A stretch of 19,387 nucleotides of DNA from Candidatus Krumholzibacteriia bacterium (GCA_028706585.1 JAQTVX010000006.1:1-19387); one strand, 5' to 3'. Positions 1 through 7,409 are shown, counted from the first letter of the stretch. Notes: a model not told the origin generated them from the letters alone. Numbers and translations: made by a program.

Positions 1-85
1 CGGGGGTCCTGGTGAGGCTGCAGCTCGCGACAATCAAGGGATTGCGCAAAGCGAGACCCATGTACCCTGTGGAAAGGTCGGCCAT
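1..85 (-). CDS. Dihydroorotate dehydrogenase-like protein, N-terminal fragment (runs off left edge)
   Basis: Only the first 28 codons are in the window. The translation begins MADLSTGYMGLALRNPLIVA, then S-C-S-L-T. This closely resembles the start of the dihydroorotate-dehydrogenase-like (PyrD/PreA-type, FMN-binding TIM barrel) proteins, where the short D-L-S-T-x-Y-x-G-L-x-L-x-N-P-[IL]-[IV] segment forms the first strand. The ATG at 85 is preceded on the minus strand by a purine-rich GGGAGG six bases upstream, which supports the start. It lies 134 bases downstream of the sensor-type membrane protein gene in the same direction, with a hairpin in between, so it may be read separately. Family members may reduce or oxidise pyrimidine-like or other substrates; the fragment is too short to tell. 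The assignment rests on the N-terminal signature alone. Confidence 0.68.
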   Translation of the reverse strand, partial: MADLSTGYMGLALRNPLIVASCSLTRTP

Positions 86-161
86 GTGGTCCCTCCCTCC
101 TTCGCTCATCTTCGTTCCGTGTGCGCGCATTATTCAACGCAATCGACGCTTCGAGAAGGAC

Positions 162-190
162 GATAGCATATCGCGCCGCGCGATACTATC
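162..190 (-). terminator. Hairpin downstream of the sensor gene
   Basis: GATAG and TATCGCG arms pair with CGCGATA and CTATC around a three-base CCG loop, interrupted only by a two-base CA bulge (12 base pairs in all). It sits 30 bases past the stop codon of the sensor gene and before the dehydrogenase-like gene. No run of T follows on either strand, so it is either an atypical terminator or an RNA-processing or stability element. Confidence 0.4.
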
Positions 191-219
191 CTCTTGTTCC
201 GCCGAACGCGAGGGTGTTC

Positions 220-1116
220 TCAGTCCCCCTTCACGAGGAGTTTCTTCGCGTACTTCGCATGCAGGTGCCCGATTCCCCGTGCGATGTGCAGCGTCACAAC
301 GAGCAGCAAGAAGCCCCCTATGGCGATCAGAGGCATCGCCCAGGCAGGCAGAAAGTACGAGTGATGCTCGGTCTGGCAGAAGGGCACATGGAAGACATAA
401 TGAAGCACCGGCTCGGCGATGAGCGTGAGCGACAGGGCAACGAGCGTGATAGTGATTGTGAAATACGCGAAGCCCAGCGGCAGCTGCAGGATCATGTAGA
501 GGATCGCCGACCAGGTGGTGCGGTCGGTGAAGAGAGCCTTGATCCCGCCCCACCATCCGAGGTCCCTCCTCAGGAAAACGGGGCGCCGCGGCATCCGCTC
601 GCCCAGCACGCCCTCGATGATCCTCCCCTCGATGAGCGCTATTCCTCGCGCTGAAACGAGGAAGGCGGTCAGGAACGGTATTCCGATGATGAGCATCATG
701 AGGCCGGCCGAGAGCGACAGCCCGGTGACGACCCACGTGAAGTAGAAAATCCCCGTGGCGAGCGAAAGGAGCATGTAGAGAAGCGCGGCGTATGTATGGA
801 TGTCGCCGAGCACTCCGAAGAACCGGTGCCTGCCTGGCCGCGCTGCGGCCGGGTTCGGAAGGGCCAAGGTGACTGGCGTCATGGTCTCCATCTCCTTGTA
901 GGCGCCGGCCACCTCGTCCGGCGTCCCGTACGTTTCGATGATTTTCTCGAGCGCCGCCTCGGCGTCGATGCCGGGCTCTTTCTCGCTCGTCTGCTCCAGC
1001 GCGGTAGTGAGGTGCTCCTCCGCGTCGGACAGGGCATCCTGGATCGTCGCGGGATCGGCGCCCGCGAGGGCCGTCCTGAGTCTCATCAGATAATCGTCTA
1101 TAGCTCTATTCTTCAT
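220..1116 (-). CDS. HAAS/putative-sensor-domain integral membrane protein
   Basis: This is a 298-residue membrane protein. Residues 1-77 are a charged helical domain like the HAAS/DUF1700 module that commonly accompanies PadR regulators: D-D-Y-L-x-R-L near the start and Y-G-T-P-D-E-V-A around 63-70. Four membrane stretches follow at about 108-131, 136-158, 203-235 and 257-279. The repeated aromatic and Gly-rich pattern (L-Y-M-L-L-S-L-A-T-G-I-F-Y-F and L-Y-M-I-L-Q-L-P-L-G-F-A-Y-F) fits the 'putative sensor' membrane family. The ATG at 1116 lies inside the end of the PadR gene (11-base overlap) and has AAAGGAA seven bases upstream, so translation is probably coupled. Its role is inferred as the membrane partner of the PadR regulator, perhaps in envelope stress sensing; no ligand can be named. 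Confidence 0.75.
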   Translation of the reverse strand: MKNRAIDDYLMRLRTALAGADPATIQDALSDAEEHLTTALEQTSEKEPGIDAEAALEKIIETYGTPDEVAGAYKEMETMTPVTLALPNPAAARPGRHRFFGVLGDIHTYAALLYMLLSLATGIFYFTWVVTGLSLSAGLMMLIIGIPFLTAFLVSARGIALIEGRIIEGVLGERMPRRPVFLRRDLGWWGGIKALFTDRTTWSAILYMILQLPLGFAYFTITITLVALSLTLIAEPVLHYVFHVPFCQTEHHSYFLPAWAMPLIAIGGFLLLVVTLHIARGIGHLHAKYAKKLLVKGD

Positions 1117-1498
1117 GATGTGTTCCTTTCAGGACAGAATCGACGAAGCTCTTGTTGGCGCGCCAGATAGAGGACCAGCGTTCGAGCGCGCCGCGCCCCT
1201 CTTCGGTTATGCGGTAGTAACGCCTGGGAGGGCCCGTCACGGAAGGCTCGATGGTGCTCTCGAGGAGGCCCATTTTCTCGAGCGATCTCAGGACCGGGTA
1301 GAGGGCGCCCTGCTTCATCATCGGCACATCAGCGCCCCCCGCGTCGATGAGCTTGGCGATCTGGTAACCGTAGGTCGGCTCCCCGGCGCGGCTCACGACG
1401 CTCAGGAGCACGAGGGCGTACGTGCCGGCATTGAGCTCCTTGAGAAATTTCCTGTCTTCGGCGCGCATCTCATTCAATGTTTCTATCCTTCCTTCCAT
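1106..1498 (-). CDS. PadR-family transcriptional regulator
   Basis: This is a 130-residue winged-helix regulator. The PadR signature is complete: L-N-A-G-T-Y-A-L-V-L-L (22-32), Y-G-Y-Q-I (43-47), the recognition region K-Q-G-A-L-Y-P-V-L-R-S-L-E-K-M-G-L-L (62-79) and the wing P-P-R-R-Y-Y-R-I-T-E-E-G (90-101). The tail is short, as in the PadR-s1 group. Its start is uncertain: the ATG at 1498 has only a weak AAGG, while a TTG at 1477 (GGAAGG nine bases upstream) and an ATG at 1468 would give a protein beginning nearer the usual K-F-L-K-E-L. It overlaps the downstream membrane-protein gene by 11 bases. A promoter with a palindrome over the -10 box lies upstream, which fits autorepression. Confidence 0.88.
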   Translation of the reverse strand: MEGRIETLNEMRAEDRKFLKELNAGTYALVLLSVVSRAGEPTYGYQIAKLIDAGGADVPMMKQGALYPVLRSLEKMGLLESTIEPSVTGPPRRYYRITEEGRGALERWSSIWRANKSFVDSVLKGTHHEE

Positions 1499-1580
1499 CG
1501 GCCTTGCGCGTTCCCGCGAAGCCTCTCCGCCAGGCCCGGTTCGACGGCGGCTGCTGAATACCGTGTCAATTCCCCGGTAT

Positions 1581-1602
1581 TGCCAATCTCACACTATTGG
1601 CA
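1581..1602. promoter_or_regulatory. Candidate operator for the PadR regulator
   Basis: TGCCAAT and ATTGGCA are perfect 7-base inverted arms separated by 8 bases. The repeat abuts and just overlaps the -10 box of the PadR promoter and covers the expected start of transcription. Two half-sites around an 8-base spacer are also the geometry known for PadR boxes (ATGT-N8-ACAT), though the half-site sequence here differs. Autorepression is inferred. Confidence 0.5.
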
Positions 1603-1630
1603 GTCTAATATTAGTACGCAAAGATGTCAA
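1602..1630 (-). promoter_or_regulatory. Sigma-70-type promoter of the PadR-sensor operon
   Basis: On the minus strand there is a perfect TTGACA (1630-1625), then 17 bases, then TAGACT (1607-1602, four of six matches to TATAAT). Transcription would begin near 1595, leaving a leader of about 97 bases before the ATG at 1498. Confidence 0.6.
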
Positions 1631-1783
1631 GTGAAGTTACTGATGCGCCGCAGCCTTTTTCGCGACCAGCGCCATGCGGCATCTTAATTGTAGAGGTTTC
1701 ATGGGATTATCAACTTGGGGAAATCGGGTCATGCGGCGGGGCGGAGACTGGTTTGTGGCACAAATGCCGTGGAACCGGATGTT

Positions 1784-2266
1784 TCACGAGCAGATGAGCC
1801 GGTGGAAGAGCTGCGTTCTGTTTCGCACGCCGATCTTGCGGTAGAGCTTCCAGAGGTGGTTCTTCACGGTTTTCTCGCTGATGCCGAGATCCCGCGATAT
1901 CTCGCGGTTGCTCTTTCCGCCGATGAGAAGCGTGAGAACCTCTCGTTCGCGGATTGAAACGCGGGCCCCGGAGCCGTTCAAGTCGGCTATTCGGCTCGGG
2001 CTGGGCATTTCCGCCGCGCTCCGGCGGCCTTCGATGAGGCGTGAGGCCAGATCGCCGATCGCGCGTATCTCCCGCGAGAGGGTCTCCATTCTCTGACAGA
2101 TATTCTCGATCGTGCCGGCGAGCTCGACGATCTCGTCGTCGAGCGGATCGTTCGTCGGTTCGAGGAGCCCGTGGAGGGCCGCCGCGACCTCCGTCGGGAT
2201 CGAATGGGAGGTCCCGGCCGCGGCAGCCGGTTCGATGAGAATGCCCTGCAATGATTGGTTCTTCAT
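1784..2266 (-). CDS. LuxR-type (GerE) helix-turn-helix regulator without receiver domain
   Basis: This 160-residue protein has an N-terminal half (1-100) matching no domain I recognise and containing a probable helical or coiled stretch at about 43-82. Residues 101-160 are a LuxR/GerE DNA-binding domain: S-x-R-E-R-E-V-L-T-L-L at 104-114, then S-N-R-E-I-S-R-D-L-G-I-S-E-K-T-V-K-N-H-L (119-138) and K-L-Y-R-K-I-G-V-R-N-R-T-Q-L. There is no receiver Asp pocket, so it is not a classical response regulator. Its ATG overlaps the stop of the GAF gene as ATGA, which implies coupled translation and probably a shared function: the GAF protein senses and this protein binds DNA. Target genes are unknown. 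Confidence 0.85.
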   Translation of the reverse strand: MKNQSLQGILIEPAAAAGTSHSIPTEVAAALHGLLEPTNDPLDDEIVELAGTIENICQRMETLSREIRAIGDLASRLIEGRRSAAEMPSPSRIADLNGSGARVSIREREVLTLLIGGKSNREISRDLGISEKTVKNHLWKLYRKIGVRNRTQLFHRLICS

Positions 2267-3186
2267 CTTTCAGTCGCCTTTTCGCGGGACCGGGGTGTCC
2301 TCGAGGAGCCCCCGTCCGCGAGATGGGGGACCATCTTTCGCATCCAGTTGACGTGCTCGGTGTGCCGGATGCACGCGCCGGCACTGGATGCGAATCCCTG
2401 AAGCGCGAGCATATCTTCGTCCTCGTACACGATGTCCGCCGAACGGCTGCTCACGTTGAGGACTCCGACGAGATCGTCGCGGACGATGATCGGAACGACC
2501 ATCGCGGATGTGAGAGTCGGATCCTTGTATTCGAGACCCGGATACTTCGCGTAATCAGACAGGCTGGAGAGGAGAATTGGTTCACGGTGTTGAGCAGCGT
2601 ATCCGGCAATCCCCTCTCCCAGCCTTTGTCTCTTGTTGAGAATCGTCACTTCCGAGTGTCCCGAGACCGATCGAACGATCAGCTCGCCCGTCTCTCCCTC
2701 GAAGAGCATGAGCGACGCGCGGTAGCAGCAGAACGTCTCGACGCACATCTTGGTGATGCGGTCGAATATGTTCTGGAGGTCCGTCTCGACGCTGATGATT
2801 CGGCTGATGTTGGTGAGCGCGATGAGGCGATTCATGTGCTGTCTCAGGCGCTTGTCCGATTCTTCCTTGATAAGCTTGAGCTCGTGGTGAATCTTGAGGA
2901 CCTGGCGCTGCTGCTGCGCGAGGTAAGCGACGAAAGCCAGCACGACGAGCGATAGCCCGATGAGAAGAACCATGTCGGTCTTGACCCATGGCCAGAAATG
3001 AGAGATGCGTTCGCTCAGAAGCGGCGGTATCGCGGTGGCTAGCCCGATTGTCGTGATGATGAAGATCGCGGCCAGAAAGAACCAGTTTCGCCAGACGCTT
3101 CTATAGAATCTGCGATCGTCGAAGAACGGCGCTCCATCGAGCGGCGCGCTCTGCTTCGGCGGATTGTCCTTCTTGATGGAACCCAT
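2263..3186 (-). CDS. Membrane-anchored GAF-domain sensor protein
   Basis: This protein has 307 residues counted from the ATG at 3186. AAGGAG lies seven bases before that ATG; an adjacent ATG at 3189 and one at 3210 are alternatives. Two membrane helices lie at about 35-56 and 71-90, a charged coiled stretch at 92-120, and a GAF domain at about 138-275: R-A-S-L-M-L-F-E near 156-163, G-E-G-I-A-G-Y-A at 190-197, A-M-V-V-P-I-I-V at 228-235 and G-V-L-N-V at 241-245. No kinase, cyclase, phosphatase or DNA-binding output domain follows, so signalling must pass through another protein. The obvious candidate is the LuxR-type regulator that overlaps its stop codon by four bases. A sigma-54-type promoter lies about 110 bases upstream. 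The ligand is unknown; GAF domains bind small molecules, cyclic nucleotides or haem. Confidence 0.82.
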   Translation of the reverse strand: MGSIKKDNPPKQSAPLDGAPFFDDRRFYRSVWRNWFFLAAIFIITTIGLATAIPPLLSERISHFWPWVKTDMVLLIGLSLVVLAFVAYLAQQQRQVLKIHHELKLIKEESDKRLRQHMNRLIALTNISRIISVETDLQNIFDRITKMCVETFCCYRASLMLFEGETGELIVRSVSGHSEVTILNKRQRLGEGIAGYAAQHREPILLSSLSDYAKYPGLEYKDPTLTSAMVVPIIVRDDLVGVLNVSSRSADIVYEDEDMLALQGFASSAGACIRHTEHVNWMRKMVPHLADGGSSRTPRSREKATER

Positions 3187-3297
3187 CATGGAGCTCCTTG
3201 CATTATTCATCGCTCTATATATGGTTTCGAATTCGATGGCAATGAACATTGGCAAGTAATCGCATCTTGCCATCGCTGCGTTCGGCCATGAGGCGTC

Positions 3298-3312
3298 GCA
3301 ATCGCGGTGCCA
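3298..3312 (-). promoter_or_regulatory. Sigma-54-type (-24/-12) promoter for the GAF-LuxR operon
   Basis: Read on the minus strand this is TGGCAC, CGCGA, TTGC, preceded by C. The invariant GG and GC are separated by 10 bases, exactly the canonical RpoN arrangement (TGGCAC-N5-TTGC). Transcription would start near 3286, about 100 bases before the ATG at 3186. The orientation fits the operon. No gene for an enhancer-binding protein is in the window. Confidence 0.6.
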
Positions 3313-4094
3313 GCAATTAGGAAATGGCGCCGGTACAAGACGAAAGCCCGGACGGCTCCGAGGGGAATCGGCGAGACGGATTCCGCCGGCTGCCGCGATC
3401 GATGCGGCGGGCTTGTAAAGTATTTGGCAGGTAAAATTTTGACAGCTCCGTTCCGGCCGGCGCGTGAGCGCTGCACGATCACGATGCGCTATAATCTCTT
3501 GGGGGAGGTATTTCCCCCTGATTTGGCGTCTGCTTTCGTTTACTGCACAGGGCGAATCACCTATTCGTGTATTTCCTCGAATTCGGCCGGCTCTGGGGTG
3601 GAGGACGCTCAGACCGGGATGGATAGGCAAACGTTGCTCGAAGACGGCATGTTCCCGCGATGAGGGGGGATGTGAAGCGCGGCGAAAAACCTCGGTTGTG
3701 AGGTCGTGGGAGGACGGCAGCATGCCGGATTCTTTATGAGCGCCATTCCGGAGGGGACTTGCTTTCTTGCCCCGAACGGACGGCGGATCGGCTGTCGTGG
3801 GACCCAAATATACAGAAGAATGAGGCAAGATCCCCAAGCCCGTGCGCCTGGTGACGCGCTCGCCATGCAGCTCTCCCTGACTAGTTGCCTTGCAGAATGC
3901 ATGCTTATCGACCGCAAAAGAGATCCGGGTCGCTCCGGGCGGCATGGGATCGCCGGGGAAGGATGGGGGAGTTGCATATGGGCGCATGCCGCGGGAAGGT
4001 GCGGGCATTGGAGAATGTCGCGGGGTAGGGATGCGCGGCGGCAGCCGGAATGAAATTTCTTCTCGCGCCCACATTATTTTCTTGCGCATCAGCA
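3313..4094. other. Long intergenic stretch without a recognisable gene
   Basis: About 780 bases between the divergent GAF and TetR operons hold no reading frame with believable composition, start site and family resemblance. The open frames present give Arg-, Pro- and Ser-rich shadow proteins. Small local structures are visible, such as GGGGGA/TCCCCC arms at 3501-3518 and a CGGCA/TGCCG hairpin at 3714-3726, but nothing identifies them as an RNA gene. It could hold activator sites for the sigma-54 promoter, an unrecognised RNA, or a decayed gene. Confidence 0.45.
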
Positions 4095-4114
4095 ATCCGA
4101 ATGTTTATTCTGAA

Positions 4115-4132
4115 TCCGAATTCAAATTCGGA
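4115..4132. promoter_or_regulatory. Palindrome upstream of tetR, candidate operator
   Basis: TCCGAATT and AATTCGGA are perfect 8-base arms around CA, 51 bases before the GTG start of the TetR gene. A second partial copy of the half-site, AATCCGAAT, lies at 4094-4102 and recurs at 4113-4121, a 19-base offset. TetR regulators usually bind such palindromes in front of their own operon, so an autoregulatory site is the simplest reading. No confident -35/-10 pair was found beside it. Confidence 0.45.
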
Positions 4133-4183
4133 ATATTGGTTCAGGCCGCAGCTCGATGTGCACTGTAATCTTGGAGGCTTTCC

Positions 4184-4849
4184 GTGGATAATCGAGGAAT
4201 CTCTACGGGCCGGCGCGATGATTCATCCGAGGTCCCTACGCGCCGCGAGCGGGAGCGGCTGCGGCAGCGGGGAAACATAATCTCGGCTGCCTCGAAGCTC
4301 TTTGCACGACAGGGGATCGAAAAGACCGGCATGAAACAGATCGCCGCAGAGGCCGATGTTTCAGTCGGAAAGCTCTACGCCCATTTTCGTGGAAAAGACG
4401 CCATAGTTCGCGATCTTCTCAATGAGGCCCTCGAAGACCTAGAGCGGAAGATGGAGACCGCATGCAGGCCGGGGGATACCGCTCTCGAGCAGCTTCGCTG
4501 CAAGGTCAGGGCCGGGGTCGCGCATTTCAAGGAGCACGTCGACTTTCTCATGATCTATCACAGCGAGAATGCGATGAGCTGCGATGGAAAAGCGCGGAGG
4601 GCGATCGATGAGAGTGTGGAAGACGTTGCAAAGCTTCTTGCGCAGGCCATGGACGACGGCGATATTCCGCCGGAGGATCCGCACACTCTCGCTGCAGCGT
4701 ATATCGGTGCGCTGCATGAGATCCTGCATCTTTTCGCCGAGCGGAGGGCGCGGGAGTCTTTCGACGAGATACCGAGTATAATAGACCGGCTCATCATCGA
4801 GCCTCTGGAAATGAAACGCGAGAAAGATACAGGAATGGAGGGACGTTGA
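4184..4849 (+). CDS. TetR/AcrR-family transcriptional regulator of the efflux operon
   Basis: This 221-residue regulator uses a GTG start supported by TTGGAGG six bases upstream. The DNA-binding domain spans about residues 25-75: I-I-S-A-A-S-K-L-F-A-R-Q-G-I-E-K-T (32-48), K-Q-I-A-A-E-A-D-V-S-V-G-K-L-Y-A-H-F (51-68) and K-D-A-I-V. The remaining 145 residues are the helical ligand-binding and dimerisation domain, which varies by family and gives no ligand here. It is the first gene of the TolC/adaptor/RND operon. Its stop TGA overlaps the ATG of the channel gene by one base, so regulator and pump are co-transcribed and the protein probably represses its own operon until a toxic or signal compound binds. 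A palindrome at 4115-4132 is the candidate operator. Confidence 0.9.
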   Translation: MDNRGISTGRRDDSSEVPTRRERERLRQRGNIISAASKLFARQGIEKTGMKQIAAEADVSVGKLYAHFRGKDAIVRDLLNEALEDLERKMETACRPGDTALEQLRCKVRAGVAHFKEHVDFLMIYHSENAMSCDGKARRAIDESVEDVAKLLAQAMDDGDIPPEDPHTLAAAYIGALHEILHLFAERRARESFDEIPSIIDRLIIEPLEMKREKDTGMEGR

Positions 4850-6246
4850 TGCGTGGCTTCCGAACCGGGCGGTGCGGCGCGCTCCGCCGGGCGACCTTGG
4901 GGATATTCTTGACACTGTCGACCCTGAGCGCCGTTCCGGGAGCGGCGCTGGCCGAAAAGCTGTTCTTGAGCCTCGACCGGGCGATCGATCTCGCACTCAA
5001 GAACGATGAGGTCCTGCGTCAGGCCGCCGAGGCCGTGACGGGGGCCGAGTCTCAGGTCATGCAGGCGAGATCGAATGCCCTGCCGCAATTCTCGCTCTCG
5101 GGGCAGTACGGGCGCAATTTCCTGAAACCGTCGCTTTTCCTGCCCGCGGAGTTTTTCGGCGGAGAGGGCGGTTCGGTCAAGCTCGAGTATGGCGAGGATA
5201 ACAGTTTTGCGGGCACCGCGAGCGTATCTCAGGTCCTCTGGGCGGCGGGACGAGTCTCCGCGGGGCTCAGCGCCGCCAAGGAATACCTGGCCGCCTATCG
5301 CTTCCGCGAGGCCGCGACGGCGGACTTCGTCCGCTTCAGCGTCAAGGAGGCCTATTTCGGAACCCTGCTCGCGGGCGAGCTTCTGCGGATCGAAAGCAAG
5401 GCATCCGAAGCCGCCGAGGAGGCGTCGCGGATCGCCCGCGCCGGATTCGACCAGGGTGTCGTCAGCGAATTCGACAGGCTCCGCGCGGAGGTGGAGCTCG
5501 CGAACCGCAAGGCGCCGCTCATAAAGGCGGAGAACGATTTCGATCAGGCTCTCATGGTGCTCAAGCGCCGTTGCGGTCTTGATTCCGGAATCGATATCGG
5601 TCTTGCCGATTCGCTCACGGCGGCGGCGCATCCATCCGGTTTGGACAGCGTGCTCGGGCTGATGCGCGCGCGGAGCCCCGAAATCAAAGCGCTCGAGCAT
5701 GCGGTCGGCGCACAGAGGCAGTTTCTGCGCATCGCGAAGGCGGAGCGATACCCGATGCTCAACCTCACCGGATACTATGCCGTTCAGGCGGAATGGTCGA
5801 ACCAGTTCACGCCGTCTGATGACCTGATCGCGAAAAGCGCGGCGGTCCAGATCGGCTTTCAGATACCCATCTTCGACGGATTGAGCGCGAAAGGTAAGAT
5901 CGGCAAGGCGAAGGCGGACGTCCGCACGGCGGAGGCCGAGCTGGACCGCGTCGGGCGCGACAAGGAGCTCGCCGTGCGCCAGTCGTACCTTTCCCTCGAG
6001 AACGCGCTAGCGTCGCTCGAGGGACGTTTCGAATCGGTGCGGCTCGCCGAGAAGGCGCACCGCATCGCGATCGTGAGGCTGGAGAACGGTCTTGCCACGC
6101 CTCTCGAGCGCCTCGACGCCGAGCTCGCGATGACGACCGCGCGGGCCCAGCTCGCCGAGGCGTTGTACGGCTCGCGGATAGCAGAAGCCTCTCTGGAGCT
6201 TTCCGTGGGAAACACGAATGCCGGTGCCGCTGCCGGCGACAGATAG
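4849..6246 (+). CDS. TolC-family outer-membrane efflux channel
   Basis: This is a 465-residue outer-membrane factor. The ATG at 4849 has GGAGGG six bases upstream; a TTG at 4846 is a less likely start. A signal peptide covers about 1-35, ending A-A-L-A before E-K. The mature part shows the two tandem OEP repeats: L-S-L-D-R-A-I-D-L-A-L-K-N-D near 40-53, A-R-S-N-A-L-P-Q-F-S-L-S-G-Q-Y, the coiled hairpin A-G-F-D-Q-G-V-V-S-E-F-D-R-L-R-A-E-V-E-L-A, and in the second half A-E-R-Y-P-M-L-N-L-T-G-Y-Y and L-E-N-G-L-A-T-P-L-E-R-L-D-A-E-L. The repeated 'G-x-x-[ST]-x-[FL]-[DE]-x-L-x-A-[EQ]' helices are diagnostic. It forms the trimeric channel through the outer membrane for the adaptor and RND pump encoded next. 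Length is normal for the family. Confidence 0.92.
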   Translation: MRGFRTGRCGALRRATLGIFLTLSTLSAVPGAALAEKLFLSLDRAIDLALKNDEVLRQAAEAVTGAESQVMQARSNALPQFSLSGQYGRNFLKPSLFLPAEFFGGEGGSVKLEYGEDNSFAGTASVSQVLWAAGRVSAGLSAAKEYLAAYRFREAATADFVRFSVKEAYFGTLLAGELLRIESKASEAAEEASRIARAGFDQGVVSEFDRLRAEVELANRKAPLIKAENDFDQALMVLKRRCGLDSGIDIGLADSLTAAAHPSGLDSVLGLMRARSPEIKALEHAVGAQRQFLRIAKAERYPMLNLTGYYAVQAEWSNQFTPSDDLIAKSAAVQIGFQIPIFDGLSAKGKIGKAKADVRTAEAELDRVGRDKELAVRQSYLSLENALASLEGRFESVRLAEKAHRIAIVRLENGLATPLERLDAELAMTTARAQLAEALYGSRIAEASLELSVGNTNAGAAAGDR

Positions 6247-6296
6247 AGAATTGAAGGATCGGCTTAGCGCCCCGCGCGTACGAGAAGGAGTGAATC

Positions 6297-7409
6297 ATGG
6301 ACAATCCGGCAGAGAAGAAGAAACGCCACGGCCGCAGGATACTCTGGATCGTTATAATAGTCGTGGTCGCGCTGTTCGCTCTGAGGTTCTGGAAGCTCGG
6401 GCAGAAAGAGAGCTACGCGAGCATAAGCTCGATCCAGAAAACCGAGGGCATACCCGTCGAGATAGCGGTCGCGGTGATGGGGAACCTCGAGTCGTGGACG
6501 ACGCTCGCGGGGACGATCGAGGGCTCCTTCCAATATCCGGTCGTCTCCTCCAACTCGATCGGCGTCATCGACATCGCGAAGAAAGAAGGGGACCGGGTGA
6601 AACCGGGGGACGTTCTCATCCGTCTCGAGAGCACCTCGCCGAATGCGATGTTGCTGTCGTATCCGCGATCCCTGGCGGTATATCGTGATGCGGTCGCTGA
6701 CGCCGAGCGTATGCGCAATCTTTACAAGGAAGGCGCGATCTCCAAGCAGGCGCTCGACAAGGCCGAGCTGGCCGTGGAGGTGGCCAAAGCCAATCTCGCC
6801 GATGCCGCGGGGAGCACCACTCTGACCGCTTCGCACGCCGGCGTCGTCGCGAGCGTCAACGTCGAGAAGGGCGAGATGGCGGCGGCGTACACGCCGCTGA
6901 TGTGGATCGCTCGGACCGATTCCGTCAAGGTGAACTTCGAGGCGGGGAGCCGCCAGGCAATGGTCCTGAAGGTCGGCCAGAAGGCCGTCTGGAACGCGCG
7001 CATGAACGGCGGCTCTGGAATAGGCATCGTAAGCTCCGTCGACCTCGCGGCCGATCCGGAGAGCCACCTGGTGAGCGGCGAGGCGCTCTTCCCCAATCCG
7101 GAGAAGATGCTGATGCCCGGGGTCGTCATCCCGTTCAACGTTCTCACGGGGGACCGTCGTGGCGTCGTCAAGATCCCGACGACCTGTCTCATCGAGAGAA
7201 ATGGAGTCTACAGGGTCTTCATCGTCGAGACGGGGGACGGCGGCAAGCTCTTCGCCCGTCTCCGCGAGGTCGAAACGGGCCTGCGGACCACCGACGAGGT
7301 CGAGATCACTTCCGGCCTCGCGGCCAAGGCCCGCGTAGTCCAATTCGGGCAGACGTTGCTGTCTGACGGCGATCGAGTGAGGGTCGTGCGCGGCGAGGAG
7401 GCGCAGTAA
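6297..7409 (+). CDS. RND efflux periplasmic adaptor (membrane-fusion protein)
   Basis: This is a 370-residue adaptor. The ATG has AAGGAG six bases upstream. A basic start (K-K-K-R-H-G-R-R) followed by a membrane anchor at about 14-30 replaces the lipoprotein signal found in AcrA. The split lipoyl domain appears as I-A-K-K-E-G-D-R-V-K-P-G-D-V-L-I-R-L-E-S (93-112) and A-S-H-A-G-V-V-A-S-V-N-V-E-K-G-E (178-193). Between them is a short helical hairpin with N-L-Y-K-E-G-A-I-S-K-Q-A-L-D-K-A. Beta-barrel and membrane-proximal domains follow, including G-D-R-V-R-V-V at the end. It bridges the inner-membrane pump and the TolC-type channel. It lies 50 bases after the channel gene and one base before the pump gene. 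Confidence 0.92.
   Translation: MDNPAEKKKRHGRRILWIVIIVVVALFALRFWKLGQKESYASISSIQKTEGIPVEIAVAVMGNLESWTTLAGTIEGSFQYPVVSSNSIGVIDIAKKEGDRVKPGDVLIRLESTSPNAMLLSYPRSLAVYRDAVADAERMRNLYKEGAISKQALDKAELAVEVAKANLADAAGSTTLTASHAGVVASVNVEKGEMAAAYTPLMWIARTDSVKVNFEAGSRQAMVLKVGQKAVWNARMNGGSGIGIVSSVDLAADPESHLVSGEALFPNPEKMLMPGVVIPFNVLTGDRRGVVKIPTTCLIERNGVYRVFIVETGDGGKLFARLREVETGLRTTDEVEITSGLAAKARVVQFGQTLLSDGDRVRVVRGEEAQ

Noticed and set aside
3439..3495. TTGACA at 3439-3444 and TATAAT at 3490-3495 as one promoter
   Set aside because: The two boxes are 45 bases apart, far beyond the 16-19 base spacing needed, and no gene follows.
3540..3590. Cyclic-di-GMP (GEMM) riboswitch, because of GCACAGGGC
   Set aside because: The downstream conserved GGGACGCAAAGCC segment is absent and no gene follows in that direction.
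3190..4095. N-terminal extension of the GAF protein by about 300 residues in an open frame
   Set aside because: The extension is rich in Pro, Arg, Ser and His with no domain, and a good AAGGAG site and two membrane helices mark the start near 3186. The sigma-54-type promoter would also lie inside it.
4558..5700. 380-codon open frame on the minus strand
   Set aside because: It is antisense to tetR and the TolC-type gene, whose products are unmistakable; its composition (Arg, Glu, Leu rich without motifs) is that of a GC-rich shadow frame.
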